A DNA stretch of 64,000 bases. Source: Tolypothrix bouteillei VB521301. Its GTDB lineage: Bacteria > Cyanobacteriota > Cyanobacteriia > Cyanobacteriales > Nostocaceae. The stretch is taken from positions 2,762,452 through 2,826,451 of the forward strand of contig NZ_JHEG04000001.1 of the NCBI RefSeq assembly GCF_000760695.4. The letters are read 5' to 3'. Of this stretch, positions 1-8,467 are shown in pieces. The notes under the pieces are model-generated. The model made no database searches. It saw nothing but the letters and a program-made list of their open reading frames with translations, and was not told where the DNA came from. The translations under genes were made by a program, and so were the position numbers. The stretch's first letter is position 1. Every line of letters begins with the position of its first letter.

Positions 1-236
1 TCCATTTTTATGCAAGGTAAGATAATCGGTAAATTCTGAAAAGGTAGTAATCCCGCTAAAAATAAAATCTTTTTTTCAACAACTTCTCCACGTTCGAGAT
101 GATGAAAACCATACAATGATAATTGACCTCCCCAGCTCACTAAACAGCCATCCTGCACTAAAAAGTAAGCCGGACAACGACTTTCAAAAATTGACTCTTG
201 AAAGTACTTGGCTATGGATCTAGGGAGGTGAGACAT
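1..236 (-). CDS. N-terminal part of a signalling protein, probably an adenylate/guanylate cyclase or histidine kinase (runs off the left edge)
   Basis: An open frame begins at an ATG whose first base is 236 on the complementary strand. It overlaps the 3' end of the GTPase gene by 17 bp and stays open for 78 codons to the window edge. The translation includes PAYFLVQDGCLVSWGG and later LFLAGLLPF and LPCIK. From memory, this matches the N-terminal module that precedes cyclase or kinase catalytic domains in cyanobacterial proteins, but the catalytic part is outside the window and the output is unknown. The overlap with the GTPase gene suggests translational coupling and a shared function. Confidence 0.6.
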   Translation of the reverse strand, partial: MSHLPRSIAKYFQESIFESRCPAYFLVQDGCLVSWGGQLSLYGFHHLERGEVVEKKILFLAGLLPFQNLPIILPCIKM

Positions 237-727
237 CCATTGCCTCCAGCATTTGTTGTGTGAGTTTGGCGAAGGCTTCTTCTACCCCTGTAGCCGTTTT
301 AGCACTAGTCTCGATCGCCGTCCAGTTTTTTTGTAAAAGACTATCCACTACTGAATCCTCTATTTCCCAATCTGCTGTTAAATCTGATTTATTCAATACC
401 AATATAAAGGGAACTTTACCGAGAGTTTCTTCTACCCTTTGTTGTAAAGATAATGCTTTATCTAAAGTATAGCGACGAGTTCCATCTACGACTAGAAGAT
501 AACCAGATGCACCTCTTAAATAAGACATCTGCAATTTCTGAAACTCGTCTTCCGTGAATATCCCACAGAATTAGATTGACTCTTTTCCTTTTAACTAGTT
601 TTTTATCAATTTTGACTCCTACGGTTGTTTGATATTTTTCTGAAAAAATACTGTAAACATATCGAGAAACTAAACTGGTTTTACCTGTAGCAAAGGCACC
701 GACCATACAAATCTTTTTCTGAAGCAT
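220..727 (-). pseudogene. Rab/Ras-like small GTPase, interrupted by a frameshift
   Basis: Two overlapping frames together make one small GTPase of about 168 residues. The upstream frame (727 to about 555) starts after an AGGAAG ribosome site and carries the P-loop GAFATGKTS and the switch region up to LWDIHG. The downstream frame (about 553 to 220) continues with EDEFQKLQMSYLRGASGYLL, the guanine-specificity motif NKSD and the ETSAK motif. The frame changes right after the DIHG codons, near 552-554, where about two bases appear to be missing from the Gly codon. Everything else looks intact, so this is either a recent inactivation or a sequencing error. The gene sits between the OmpA-like gene and the signalling gene at the left edge, all on one strand. 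Confidence 0.8.
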
Positions 728-737
728 AAAACACTTC

Positions 738-2441
738 CTATCTTACAGTACCAGATAAGAATATCCTAAAGGAAACTTTACGGCTATACTTTCCACCTTT
801 TTCTCTCAATTCCATATTTGGGGGTTCGCGATCGCCAGCACCCATGGCATTAAAATAACTGGTATTGATTCCTCTAGCCGCTAGAGAATAGAGAATTGTA
901 CTAGCACGAGATTGTCTGAGTACTATGTTTCTTTGTTCGCTTCCAGTGCTATCCGTATAGCCTGTAATTTGAATGCTGAGTTTTTTCCCAAGATATTGAG
1001 CAATGCTAGAGACTTTTTTGATATCTGATACCAATTCTTGTATTTTTTTCTCTTCCCCTGATACCAACTCTGTCGTTCCTTCAATAAATAACAAGTTTTT
1101 TCTTTCAATTTGTTTTTTGTAAATTTCTAACTGAATAAGTTCATCCTCAATTAATTTTTGATCGTTATATTGAGACACTCCAGGAATATTTTTCCACACT
1201 TTTCGTGTCTCTAAAATCCATTGAAAAGGCGCAGAGCCAGTAGCGTTAAGAATTCCATTATCATCTACTTGAAATAATACAGTTGATGGTGAATTGAGTA
1301 GTTTTGCTGCTCTTTTTTCAATAAGTTTAGGTTCAAACGAAAGGTATCTTTCCCATCGAGTTATAACTTCCTTAGAAGAGAAATGGAATTGTTTCATCAC
1401 CATATTAGGCTCTACAGCTAAAGAATCTCTCATCCCGGAAATAAAATACTTTCCAGCACGAGTTTCTGCTTTAATAATAACAATTCCAGGTTGAGAGTCC
1501 AAGTCTTCTATAAAAGCGTTCCAACGCATTTGGTTTCTAATAGCAAAAAAGCTATAAATTCCCAGACTTAGACCTAGAGTACCTAAGAATGCTAATGCAT
1601 AAGGAAACTTCTTTTTACTCCGCTCTTTGTATTGAGATGTCAAACAAGCTTGGAGAAAAGGTATACTATCAGCAAATGGTTCTGTTTCTCCGTCAAAGGC
1701 AATCAATTCTCTATATAGCTTGTGATGAATTTTTTCTATTGCATCTTGAAAAACTAATCTTAATTCATGAGGAGTATTGCCTCTAATGATACCTGCTAGA
1801 ACTGCTTGGGGTCCCTCTTCAATCCAAATTGTTAGTTCTCCATAGTATAAACTATAAAGAGTATCTTCTTTTTTTGTATTAAAAGAGTCTTTGACAAAAT
1901 CCTGGATGGCTGTTAGCATTGCTGAGACCAAATCAGGGTCTTGAATCGTTACCTGTGGTGCGACAACATGTTGCAACAGCAATCCATTTTTTTTATGAAT
2001 CAGGAAAACCTGTTCCACTCGATACACCAATGTCCGAAGCAGCACGATCTGGGCAAATGTTTTCCCAGTCACAAGTGCTTCTATTCTCCACTTTAAACTC
2101 TTTGGCGAGAAGCCAGATTCCAAAGTTTTATCTAAAGATTGAATCATCTCTTGGACAGCTGCGATCGCCGCTTTACGGGTAGCTGGTCCTACAATAGGAA
2201 AAATGGCAGTTGCAAGAACATCTTGATCTTTTTGAACAGAGGCTTGAATGGCTTGCTCTACGGTGGGAACCAGGGCGTCGCTGAGTTCTTTCTCCTCTGC
2301 TCGTTGTGTTGCTTCTGGTAGCAATCGACTGAGATCTTCTGCTGTGATCTCTGGGTTATCTAATCTTTCGTATATTTTCTCTAATTTTTGTGGTTCAACC
2401 CCAAAAAGTAAAGTACGAAGTTCATTTAATTCATTTGTCAT
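738..2441 (-). CDS. OmpA-family membrane protein with a large cytoplasmic roadblock/longin-like N-terminal region
   Basis: This 567-residue protein has no signal peptide. The first ~275 residues look cytoplasmic and include RVEQVFLIHKKNGLLLQHV followed by a stretch of the form DLVSAMLTAIQDFVKDSF and GELTIWIEEGPQAVLAGIIRG. That pattern resembles roadblock/LC7 or longin folds, which bind small GTPases (inference from pattern). One membrane helix lies at about residues 279-300 after a Lys/Arg-rich stretch. The rest would be periplasmic: a BON-like region, then an OmpA C-terminal domain (about 455-560) with GYTDSTGS and RQSRAS, which supply the Asp and Arg that usually bind peptidoglycan. The next gene downstream encodes a Rab-like GTPase, which supports a GTPase-regulator pair anchored to the cell wall. 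OmpA assignment is firm; the roadblock call is tentative. Confidence 0.8.
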   Translation of the reverse strand: MTNELNELRTLLFGVEPQKLEKIYERLDNPEITAEDLSRLLPEATQRAEEKELSDALVPTVEQAIQASVQKDQDVLATAIFPIVGPATRKAAIAAVQEMIQSLDKTLESGFSPKSLKWRIEALVTGKTFAQIVLLRTLVYRVEQVFLIHKKNGLLLQHVVAPQVTIQDPDLVSAMLTAIQDFVKDSFNTKKEDTLYSLYYGELTIWIEEGPQAVLAGIIRGNTPHELRLVFQDAIEKIHHKLYRELIAFDGETEPFADSIPFLQACLTSQYKERSKKKFPYALAFLGTLGLSLGIYSFFAIRNQMRWNAFIEDLDSQPGIVIIKAETRAGKYFISGMRDSLAVEPNMVMKQFHFSSKEVITRWERYLSFEPKLIEKRAAKLLNSPSTVLFQVDDNGILNATGSAPFQWILETRKVWKNIPGVSQYNDQKLIEDELIQLEIYKKQIERKNLLFIEGTTELVSGEEKKIQELVSDIKKVSSIAQYLGKKLSIQITGYTDSTGSEQRNIVLRQSRASTILYSLAARGINTSYFNAMGAGDREPPNMELREKGGKYSRKVSFRIFLSGTVR

Positions 2442-2467
2442 TTGTCATTGGTTACAGAGCGCTAGTT

Positions 2468-3073
2468 TTAATGTTGAGAATTTAAGCGAATGGCTAGTTC
2501 TGAGAAAAGATTAGCTAGGGCGTTACGGTCAGTTTTCTCAATCCGGAGTTCTTGAGTTTCTCGTTGTAATAAAGCCGTAATTTCTTCATATTTTTGCCTG
2601 ATATCATCTTGTAGGTTTTTGGATTGATTGAGAATTTGCTCGCGAATTTCACGGTGGTTATTATTAGTTTTTTCTTCTATTTGGTTAATTTTTTTATCTA
2701 AAGATGTAGTTAAATTTCTATTCTCTTCAGCCATTGATTTTAAAGCTTCACCACGTTCTCCCTGCTCGTTTTTGACACGTTCTGACAAAGATTCAATCTC
2801 ATTTTTAATATAAATTTCTAGAGTGTCTAGACGTTTTTTTGTTTCTTCTCTAAGGTCAGCATATTCCTTCTCCAAACGCTCTTCCAAACGGGCAAATCTT
2901 TTTTCTACGTCCCGCATTTGATTGCCGAAAAGAATATCTCTGACCTTAGCCAAATTGTTACCTTCTGCAATCTCAGTGCCACCCAATAAAGATTTATTTA
3001 TATTGTGGTTTAACCCAGATAGATCTGATTCCGTCCTATAATTGTTATTCTGTTCTGATTCAGAGGGATTCAT
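2468..3073 (-). CDS. Coiled-coil protein of unknown function
   Basis: The gene encodes about 201 residues, mostly charged heptad-rich helix from about residue 45 to 185 (for example RFARLEERLEKEYADLREE), so an extended coiled coil is likely. There is no signal peptide or membrane segment. An ATG nine bases further upstream (3082) would directly abut the GAAAGG ribosome site, so the ATG at 3073, nine bases from that site, is the better start. The segment VRDILFG...VEKRFARLEERL resembles LRTLLFGVEPQKLEKIYERL at the start of the following OmpA-like protein, hinting at a shared N-terminal motif. It is the first gene of the minus-strand GTPase/OmpA set. Confidence 0.8.
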   Translation of the reverse strand: MNPSESEQNNNYRTESDLSGLNHNINKSLLGGTEIAEGNNLAKVRDILFGNQMRDVEKRFARLEERLEKEYADLREETKKRLDTLEIYIKNEIESLSERVKNEQGERGEALKSMAEENRNLTTSLDKKINQIEEKTNNNHREIREQILNQSKNLQDDIRQKYEEITALLQRETQELRIEKTDRNALANLFSELAIRLNSQH

Positions 3074-3304
3074 AGATGACATCCTTTCATTAATCTGTGG
3101 CTGAGTTGACTCTTTGTTGTTTTAACATACTGAGCCCGTGCTAGGTATTTCCTTGGTACTTAGCTATGTGTCTACTCCGTAGCCTAACATCTTTGCATGA
3201 GTCGTGCTCTGCGTGGAATTAGTATTTTATAAAGAAAGTTAACAGGCTTAAAGAATTTTTGAGATTTATTATTTTTTTTAAATTTTTTTAGCTCGCTAAA
3301 TTAA

Positions 3305-3329
3305 AAAAGAGCGTTAGATACGCTCTTTT
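3305..3329 (-). terminator. Intrinsic terminator after the SLC13/ArsB-type permease gene
   Basis: A perfect 9-bp stem (AAAAGAGCG / CGCTCTTTT, 7-base loop) is followed on the minus strand by further T residues, 20 bp past the permease stop codon. Confidence 0.8.
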
Positions 3330-3347
3330 GTCTGCTGATGCTGATTT

Positions 3348-4685
3348 TTACAGAAGAAAACGGAATAGCATATACAAGGCAGAAGCTGTAAGTTGTAACA
3401 ACATCACTGGCAAACCGTAATGTAGAAAAGATTGGAATGATATGCGACGCCCGTGTTGTTCGGCAATTCCTGCAGCAACTATGTTGGCGGATGCGCCAAC
3501 TAAAGTCCCATTTCCTCCCAAAGTCGCGCCAAACATCATTGCATAAAAAAGTGGCAGAACTTCAGGAGGAAATTGTCCCTGAAAATTTTGTGCTAAAACT
3601 TCAGTTGGTGCCAATCCGACATTAACAAGGTACTGTTTGAGTAATGGTACCATTGCGACAACAAGTGGAATATTGGGAACAACGCTAGAAAGCAACCCAA
3701 TGAAAAAGACAAGACATAAAGAACCAACAAGAATGTTTTTTCCTAAAATAGCTGCTAAAACTCCAGATAAACTGTTGATAACACCAGTTTTTTCCAAGCC
3801 ACCAATAAGTACAAAAATACTCATAAAGAATATTAAAGTACTCCAATCCACATCTCTTAATATATTATTGACTGTGTCAATTTTGCTTTGATGGGATAAA
3901 AGCATTGCTAAAGCAGCTCCTAACAAAGCGACAGCAGCTGGTGAAACAGGAACTGGTAAATATTCTCCCGCAATAAAAAAGATTAATACGAAAGCAACTA
4001 TGAATCCGCCTATGATTAAAACTCGTGGATGGTTGATTTGAGGATGCGGTAGTTGTTCGAGGTTTTCTAGCTTGGTTTTCCAGATTTTACGAAAGAGGAA
4101 AGGTAAGATTGCTATTATAGTAATGATGGCGATCGCCCCTCCGAGACTCAAGCGCCACAAGTAATCTATAAAACTAATATTGATTGCATCACCAACAATA
4201 AATGTAGCCGGATCTCCAACGATAGTTAGCAATCCTGCACTATTTGCTACAAATACCATAAGCATAAGTAACGGTACAAAATTCACTCCAACTTCCTCTG
4301 CAATTGGTGGAATTAAAGGTGCTAATAACATAACTGTAGTAGCATTTGGCAAAACAGCACAAATAGGAGTCGTAATTCCTACAATTCCTAGCAATAGACG
4401 ATTCCCCTTACCTTTTGCAAGGATAACTATTTGAGTTGCAAGATATTCAAAAATCTTAGTAGGTTCAAATGCTCTGACAAGTACCATGACTCCAAAGAAC
4501 AAACCCAATGTTCCGTGGCTGTTACCGATATAACTAACAGCATCTCCTAAAGTCATGACATTAGTAAAAACCAATAACAACGCTCCTAATAACGCAGCAA
4601 TTGTCAAATTTACCCACTCTGTCATGATTAAGATTATGACGCTTATAAATGTGAGAATACTAATAAGTGCTTGCCAGTTTTCCAT
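3348..4685 (-). CDS. SLC13/ArsB-NhaD type anion or ion permease
   Basis: The 445-residue protein is almost entirely hydrophobic, with about eleven predicted membrane helices in two halves, and belongs to the ion transporter superfamily (ArsB/NhaD/CitM/SLC13). Each half carries a re-entrant-loop style motif: AVLPNATTVMLLAPLIPPIA with ANSAGLLTIVGDPATFIVGD in the first, and SSVVPNIPLVVAMVPLL with GATLGGNGTLVGASANIVAAG in the second. Substrate cannot be read from the sequence; dicarboxylates, sulfate, arsenite and Na+/H+ are all handled in this superfamily. It lies downstream of, and on the same strand as, a universal stress protein gene, but a strong terminator separates them, so it probably has its own promoter. 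Confidence 0.85.
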   Translation of the reverse strand: MENWQALISILTFISVIILIMTEWVNLTIAALLGALLLVFTNVMTLGDAVSYIGNSHGTLGLFFGVMVLVRAFEPTKIFEYLATQIVILAKGKGNRLLLGIVGITTPICAVLPNATTVMLLAPLIPPIAEEVGVNFVPLLMLMVFVANSAGLLTIVGDPATFIVGDAINISFIDYLWRLSLGGAIAIITIIAILPFLFRKIWKTKLENLEQLPHPQINHPRVLIIGGFIVAFVLIFFIAGEYLPVPVSPAAVALLGAALAMLLSHQSKIDTVNNILRDVDWSTLIFFMSIFVLIGGLEKTGVINSLSGVLAAILGKNILVGSLCLVFFIGLLSSVVPNIPLVVAMVPLLKQYLVNVGLAPTEVLAQNFQGQFPPEVLPLFYAMMFGATLGGNGTLVGASANIVAAGIAEQHGRRISFQSFLHYGLPVMLLQLTASALYMLFRFLL

Positions 4686-4827
4686 TATTGGTTAATAGTT
4701 AGTCTTTGGTTATAGAATACTAGAATTATAAGCATATTCTCGAAGTTTTCAAAAGGCAACAATTGAAAGGTAAACCATTTTTTAATTGTTTTAGTATATT
4801 TATGTTCGTAATGCACTCCTAAAGAAT

Positions 4828-4863
4828 TAGAAACCCGACTTCTAAAAAAAAGTCGGGTTTCTA
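4828..4863 (-). terminator. Strong hairpin terminator after the universal stress protein gene
   Basis: A perfect 13-bp inverted repeat (TAGAAACCCGACT / AGTCGGGTTTCTA) with a 10-base A-rich loop lies just downstream of the stress-protein stop codon and upstream of the permease gene. Confidence 0.75.
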
Positions 4864-4890
4864 AATGTGGTAATTACAAAATTTTCGCCT

Positions 4891-5592
4891 CTAAATGTAT
4901 TTATTTTGAATTGAATTTGGAATCCCTAATACCGAACACGGGAATTGAGAACCAAGATTTTGTACGATTGGATGACGGATTGAGTTACAGCCAAGGAATA
5001 AGATATCAGCTGATTCTGAAACAACAACTTTTTTAAGTTCTGTTGCAACACAACCAAACCGTAAATGAGCTTTGAAAGAACTTTTCCATTCAGCCGCCAA
5101 ACTGCTGGCTTGTCTCAAAATACGTTCTGCTTGCGCGAATCTATCTACAGATTTTTCTTCCTGTATTGGGTGTGTTGAGTTATTTTGCCATCTTGTTTGA
5201 GTTACAATCCCCGTATTCAATTCTTCTTCTTCGGAGTCTGTTAAAAAATGTTGTATTACTTGTCGATCGGATCTGCGACTGCTTCCCACGTCATCTGCTG
5301 GCAAAACTTCTGCACCACCAGACATTAAACGATCTTCCATGACATAGACAACTTGAACTGTTACTTGAGCTTTCGTAGCCAAACGTGTTTGGTGAGCTGT
5401 TAACAAAGCAATATCTAGCGCAGTATGACTGTTCGGAGAACTGTTATAGCCAACAATTAAATTTATTGATGTTGACGCTTGGATTTCTTCAGAAATAGAC
5501 ATTTTTGGTGTTGGAAGCAGTACCATTTGCTCAATCAAATCATCTCTTCCAATAGCATTTTGCAGACGCACTAATAATGGCTTAATATTCAC
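4891..5592 (-). CDS. Universal stress protein (UspA family)
   Basis: The 233-residue protein has a single Usp domain starting near residue 43 (INLIVGYNSSPNSHTALDIA) and ending with ADILFLGCNSIRHPI...SQFPCSVLGIP, which corresponds to the nucleotide-binding G-x2-G-x9-G(S/T) region of UspA proteins but in a degenerate form (LGCNS instead of GxxG). A ~40-residue acidic insert (about 95-145) and an extra N-terminal helix make it longer than the usual ~150-residue Usp. The 5' leader contains a c-di-AMP-type (ydaO) riboswitch, so expression is probably tied to that second messenger. A role in osmotic or ion stress would fit but is inference. Confidence 0.8.
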   Translation of the reverse strand: MNIKPLLVRLQNAIGRDDLIEQMVLLPTPKMSISEEIQASTSINLIVGYNSSPNSHTALDIALLTAHQTRLATKAQVTVQVVYVMEDRLMSGGAEVLPADDVGSSRRSDRQVIQHFLTDSEEEELNTGIVTQTRWQNNSTHPIQEEKSVDRFAQAERILRQASSLAAEWKSSFKAHLRFGCVATELKKVVVSESADILFLGCNSIRHPIVQNLGSQFPCSVLGIPNSIQNKYI

Positions 5593-5704
5593 AGTCTTCT
5601 TCTCTCAGCACGAAACTACTTAATAAGGAGAAGCGGGTTATCTAAAGGATAAAGTGTGAAGTTGAGCTAACTTAAGACAACTTTTCATCTTTTATCCTGT
5701 CTAA

Positions 5705-5750
5705 GGAATCCCCAATGGAAACTGTTATTACAGCCAAATGTTGGGGTTCC
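5705..5750 (-). promoter_or_regulatory. Hairpin between the riboswitch aptamer and the usp start (possible expression platform)
   Basis: GGAATCCCCAA at 5705-5715 can pair with TTGGGGTTCC at 5741-5750. On the minus strand this hairpin immediately follows the aptamer and precedes the usp gene by about 110 bases. It lacks a T-run, so the regulatory mechanism is uncertain. Confidence 0.45.
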
Positions 5751-5930
5751 TTCCATTGCCTACGGAGTTAGCTGACGGGCTAAGACTGGAAGGTGTCTCT
5801 CTTGAAATCGGAAGTATGAAGAATGAACTAAGAAAACGCAGTTTCTCATTTATCCTTTATCCTTTTACAAGATAAGCCCCAAAAATTGGTTCCTCCGCTT
5901 CAAATTTCGGAAATTTAAATTAGGCTACCC
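5751..5930 (-). ncRNA. ydaO/yuaA-type c-di-AMP riboswitch upstream of the universal stress protein gene
   Basis: Read on the minus strand, the leader contains the ordered elements AGCCTAAT, GCGGAGGAACCA, TTGGGGCTTATC, AAGAGAGACACC and then CCGTCAGCTAACTCCGTAGG. These match, from memory, the conserved blocks of the ydaO-yuaA aptamer (GGGGAACC, GGGGxGAAT, CCGTCAGCTAACCTCGTAAGCG). The terminal GCCTA and TAGGC pair to close the P1 helix. A ~60-base variable arm lies in the middle. A second copy with the same blocks lies upstream of the ABC importer operon, and the pair supports each call. A covariance-model search was not possible here. Confidence 0.85.
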
Positions 5931-6016
5931 ACTTTAACAGCGATCGACGACTAGTTCTCAGTTAACAATTATTTAGTTATTACTGGTTACTAGTCGCCGA
6001 TCGCTGTTGCTGGTAA

Positions 6017-6856
6017 TTACTCATCTTGAGTAAAGTACTTATCTAGGAAATTCAAGGCGTGATTGCGAAGTTCAAAATATTCTTTAGAGTTTCGCATTGC
6101 TCCGCGATCGCGTGGATGAGGAAAGGGTACTTCCAAGATTTCTCCAATCTTAGCAGAGGGTCCATTAGTCATGAGAACAATACGATCTGACATATAAATT
6201 GCCTCATCCACGTCATGAGTGACCATCATCACAGCCTGACGATGGTTTTCCCAAATATCCAATACTTGCCGCTGTAATTTCCCCCGAGTCAATGCATCTA
6301 ATGCCCCGAACGGTTCATCCATCAACAACATTTTTGGACGAATAGCTAAGGCTCTTGCGATCCCCACACGCTGCTTCATTCCACCAGAAATTTCATCGGG
6401 GTATTTGTCAGCTGCCGCATTTAAGTTTACCATTGCCAAGTGTTCATTAACAATGCTGATTTTTTCAGATCTTGAGGCATCTTTGAGCACTTCATCCACC
6501 GCTAGTCGGATATTCTCCCGTACAGTCAACCAAGGTAGCAGGGAGTAGTGTTGAAACACCATCATGCGTTCAGCACCGGGTTTGCGAATTTCTTTGCCAT
6601 CCAATCTTACGGAACCAGAGGTCGCTTTTTCTAAACCAGCAACAATCTTCAAAAGAGTGGACTTACCGCAACCAGAGTGACCGATGACAGAAATATACTC
6701 ATCTTCACCTATGGTTAGATTGACATTATCCAGAACGACAAATTGCTCACCATCAGGTTTTGGATAGGATTTGGTGACACTGTCAATTTCCAGAAACGGA
6801 GTAGCGCCCATAGTGCGCGAATTGCTATCGTTTGTCAATGGAGTTGATTTTGTCAT
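6017..6856 (-). CDS. ATP-binding subunit of a nitrate/bicarbonate/sulfonate-type ABC importer
   Basis: This 279-residue ABC ATPase has the Walker A motif GHSGCGKST (residues 59-67), the signature SGGMKQRVGIARAL and Walker B LLMDEPFGALD followed by the switch histidine in MMVTHDVDEA. It belongs to the NrtD/CmpD/SsuB/TauB branch, the cytoplasmic energy-coupling subunit of importers for small oxyanions or sulfonates. It is the last gene of a three-gene operon (permease, binding protein, ATPase), 60 bp after the binding-protein gene. The extra NrtC/CmpC-type fused ATPase seen in cyanobacterial nrt and cmp operons is absent, so the substrate is unsettled. Confidence 0.9.
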   Translation of the reverse strand: MTKSTPLTNDSNSRTMGATPFLEIDSVTKSYPKPDGEQFVVLDNVNLTIGEDEYISVIGHSGCGKSTLLKIVAGLEKATSGSVRLDGKEIRKPGAERMMVFQHYSLLPWLTVRENIRLAVDEVLKDASRSEKISIVNEHLAMVNLNAAADKYPDEISGGMKQRVGIARALAIRPKMLLMDEPFGALDALTRGKLQRQVLDIWENHRQAVMMVTHDVDEAIYMSDRIVLMTNGPSAKIGEILEVPFPHPRDRGAMRNSKEYFELRNHALNFLDKYFTQDE

Positions 6857-6916
6857 GGTAGCTTTAAGAGAGAGTAAAGATTTGTGGAGAGAGTTGTAAG
6901 CAATATCCCTATGGAG

Positions 6917-8371
6917 TTAGGACATATAAAACCGAGTAGGGGCGTTGGCTCTAATTTCAAAACTGTTGAGATAGCCTACAGGATCGCTGGGATCGAAACC
7001 TTTGTTGTCTATGAAAACTTCAGGGGACTCGACCTTGAAATCTTCTTTGGGCGACTTAATACCCATTTCTGCAGCAATTTCACGATATAAATCTGTTCTC
7101 CAACCTTGTGCAGCTAGTTTCTCTGCATCTTTGGGAAATTTCTTGATTTGACCCCAACGTGCTGCTTGAGTCATCATCCAAATACTTCTGGATCTCCATA
7201 AAAATGTAGAGTGTTCGTCAGGGCTTTTAGGAATGTTGTCAGGAATGTCGAAGAAAATTGTCGTATCAGCAGCTTTTATCGTGCGATCCTTACCATCAAA
7301 CCCACCATAGTTATAGTTGCCCAAAATAGCGGGACCAGTAAATTTAGTTGTTGGCGCACCTTTTTTTCTAGGTTTTGCACCAGTAAACGAACGATCTGTT
7401 ATCAGTTCGGCAACTTCTTGACGGTTTTCAGGTTTGCTGCAATACTGACAAGCCTCAATCATCGCCTTGACCAGAGAGCGATAGGTTTTGGGATAATTGA
7501 CGATAAATGATTCCATCACCCCCAAAAGTCTATCTGGATGTCCCAACCAGACTTCTTTGCCTTGAGCAAAGGTAAAACCTACACCTTCATTACCAGTAAT
7601 TGCACGAGTATTCCAAGGTTCTGCCACCATATAGGCTTGCATTGCGCCAATACGCACGTTCGTCACCATTTGTGGTGGGGGAACAATAATGACCCGAAAC
7701 TCTTTAAATGGATCGACTCCTGCAGCAGCTGATATATAGCGGATAAAGTACTCGTAAATGGCAGAACTAAGAACAACTGCCCAAACTTTACTTTCCGCTG
7801 GCTGTTTTTCAAAAAAATCTCGAAAATCCCGACCAAACTCTTCCAAAGCTCGATCGCCATATTGTGCTTTGTACTGATACCACGGGCGCAACCCAAAATC
7901 CCACATGGCTTTATTCATCGTCATGGCATTTCCATGACGGTGAATTGTCATGGCTGCACATAAAGGGGCGTGACGAGCACCTTCAGCGCCGATTCTGGCA
8001 TTGGTTACAGCACCAGACACAACGGGTGAGGCATCAAGGCGACCAAAGATAATTCCATCACGAGATGTTGCCCAGCTTGCTTCTCGATTGAGTTTGACGT
8101 TCAACCCATATTTGCGGAAAAAACCTTTTTTCCAAGCAATAGCAAAGGGCGCACAATCGTTGACAGGGACATAACCAACAGTGAGATTCGGTTTTTCTAA
8201 CGTTTTGGAATCAACAACAGGTTGAACGGCAGCAGCTTCTTCTGTTAGCCCTTTAGCACTGCGGTCTCCGGAGATAGCACATGAAGATAAAGCCATTCCC
8301 GCTGCTGTTGCCCCTACTCCTACCAAAAACTCCCGTCGATGCAAAAGATTTTTCTTATCGGCGTTGTTCAT
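6917..8371 (-). CDS. NrtA/CmpA-family substrate-binding lipoprotein of the ABC importer
   Basis: The 484-residue protein begins with a twin-arginine signal (RREFLVG, Arg12-Arg13) and a lipobox-like LSSC with Cys31, so it is probably exported folded by Tat and lipid-anchored in the periplasm. The body matches the nitrate/bicarbonate-binding family: ITV-like LTVGYVPVNDCAPFAIAWKKG near residue 63, TIHRHGNAMTMNKAMW, and VIIVPPPQMVTNVRIGAMQAY followed by VAEPWNTR. It is longer than sulfonate-binding SsuA proteins and similar in size to NrtA and CmpA. I cannot decide between nitrate, bicarbonate or another anion without aligning the ligand residues. Confidence 0.85.
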   Translation of the reverse strand: MNNADKKNLLHRREFLVGVGATAAGMALSSCAISGDRSAKGLTEEAAAVQPVVDSKTLEKPNLTVGYVPVNDCAPFAIAWKKGFFRKYGLNVKLNREASWATSRDGIIFGRLDASPVVSGAVTNARIGAEGARHAPLCAAMTIHRHGNAMTMNKAMWDFGLRPWYQYKAQYGDRALEEFGRDFRDFFEKQPAESKVWAVVLSSAIYEYFIRYISAAAGVDPFKEFRVIIVPPPQMVTNVRIGAMQAYMVAEPWNTRAITGNEGVGFTFAQGKEVWLGHPDRLLGVMESFIVNYPKTYRSLVKAMIEACQYCSKPENRQEVAELITDRSFTGAKPRKKGAPTTKFTGPAILGNYNYGGFDGKDRTIKAADTTIFFDIPDNIPKSPDEHSTFLWRSRSIWMMTQAARWGQIKKFPKDAEKLAAQGWRTDLYREIAAEMGIKSPKEDFKVESPEVFIDNKGFDPSDPVGYLNSFEIRANAPTRFYMS

Positions 8372-8385
8372 AAATGATTGTTAGT

Positions 8386-8446
8386 TATTAGTTGTTAATT
8401 GTTAGTGGTTCTACTAACTACTGTGCGGGCGCAATGCCTTGCGCCC
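8386..8446. repeat. Short tandem repeats plus a dispersed GGGCGCAA palindrome in the importer operon
   Basis: The gap between the permease and binding-protein genes contains TTAGTTATTAGTTG-type heptamer-like repeats and then GGGCGCAA-TGCC-TTGCGCCC (8427-8446). The same 8-bp arms recur at 36728-36747. Such hairpins inside an operon could tune the ratio of downstream expression. Confidence 0.7.
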
Positions 8447-8467
8447 CTACTAACCACTATCCTTTAG

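Noticed and set aside
5751..5930. Other riboswitch classes (guanidine-I, manganese yybP, cobalamin) for the leaders
   Set aside because: The block order and the CGTCAGCTAAC...GTAGGC element fit ydaO and not the conserved blocks of those classes as I know them.
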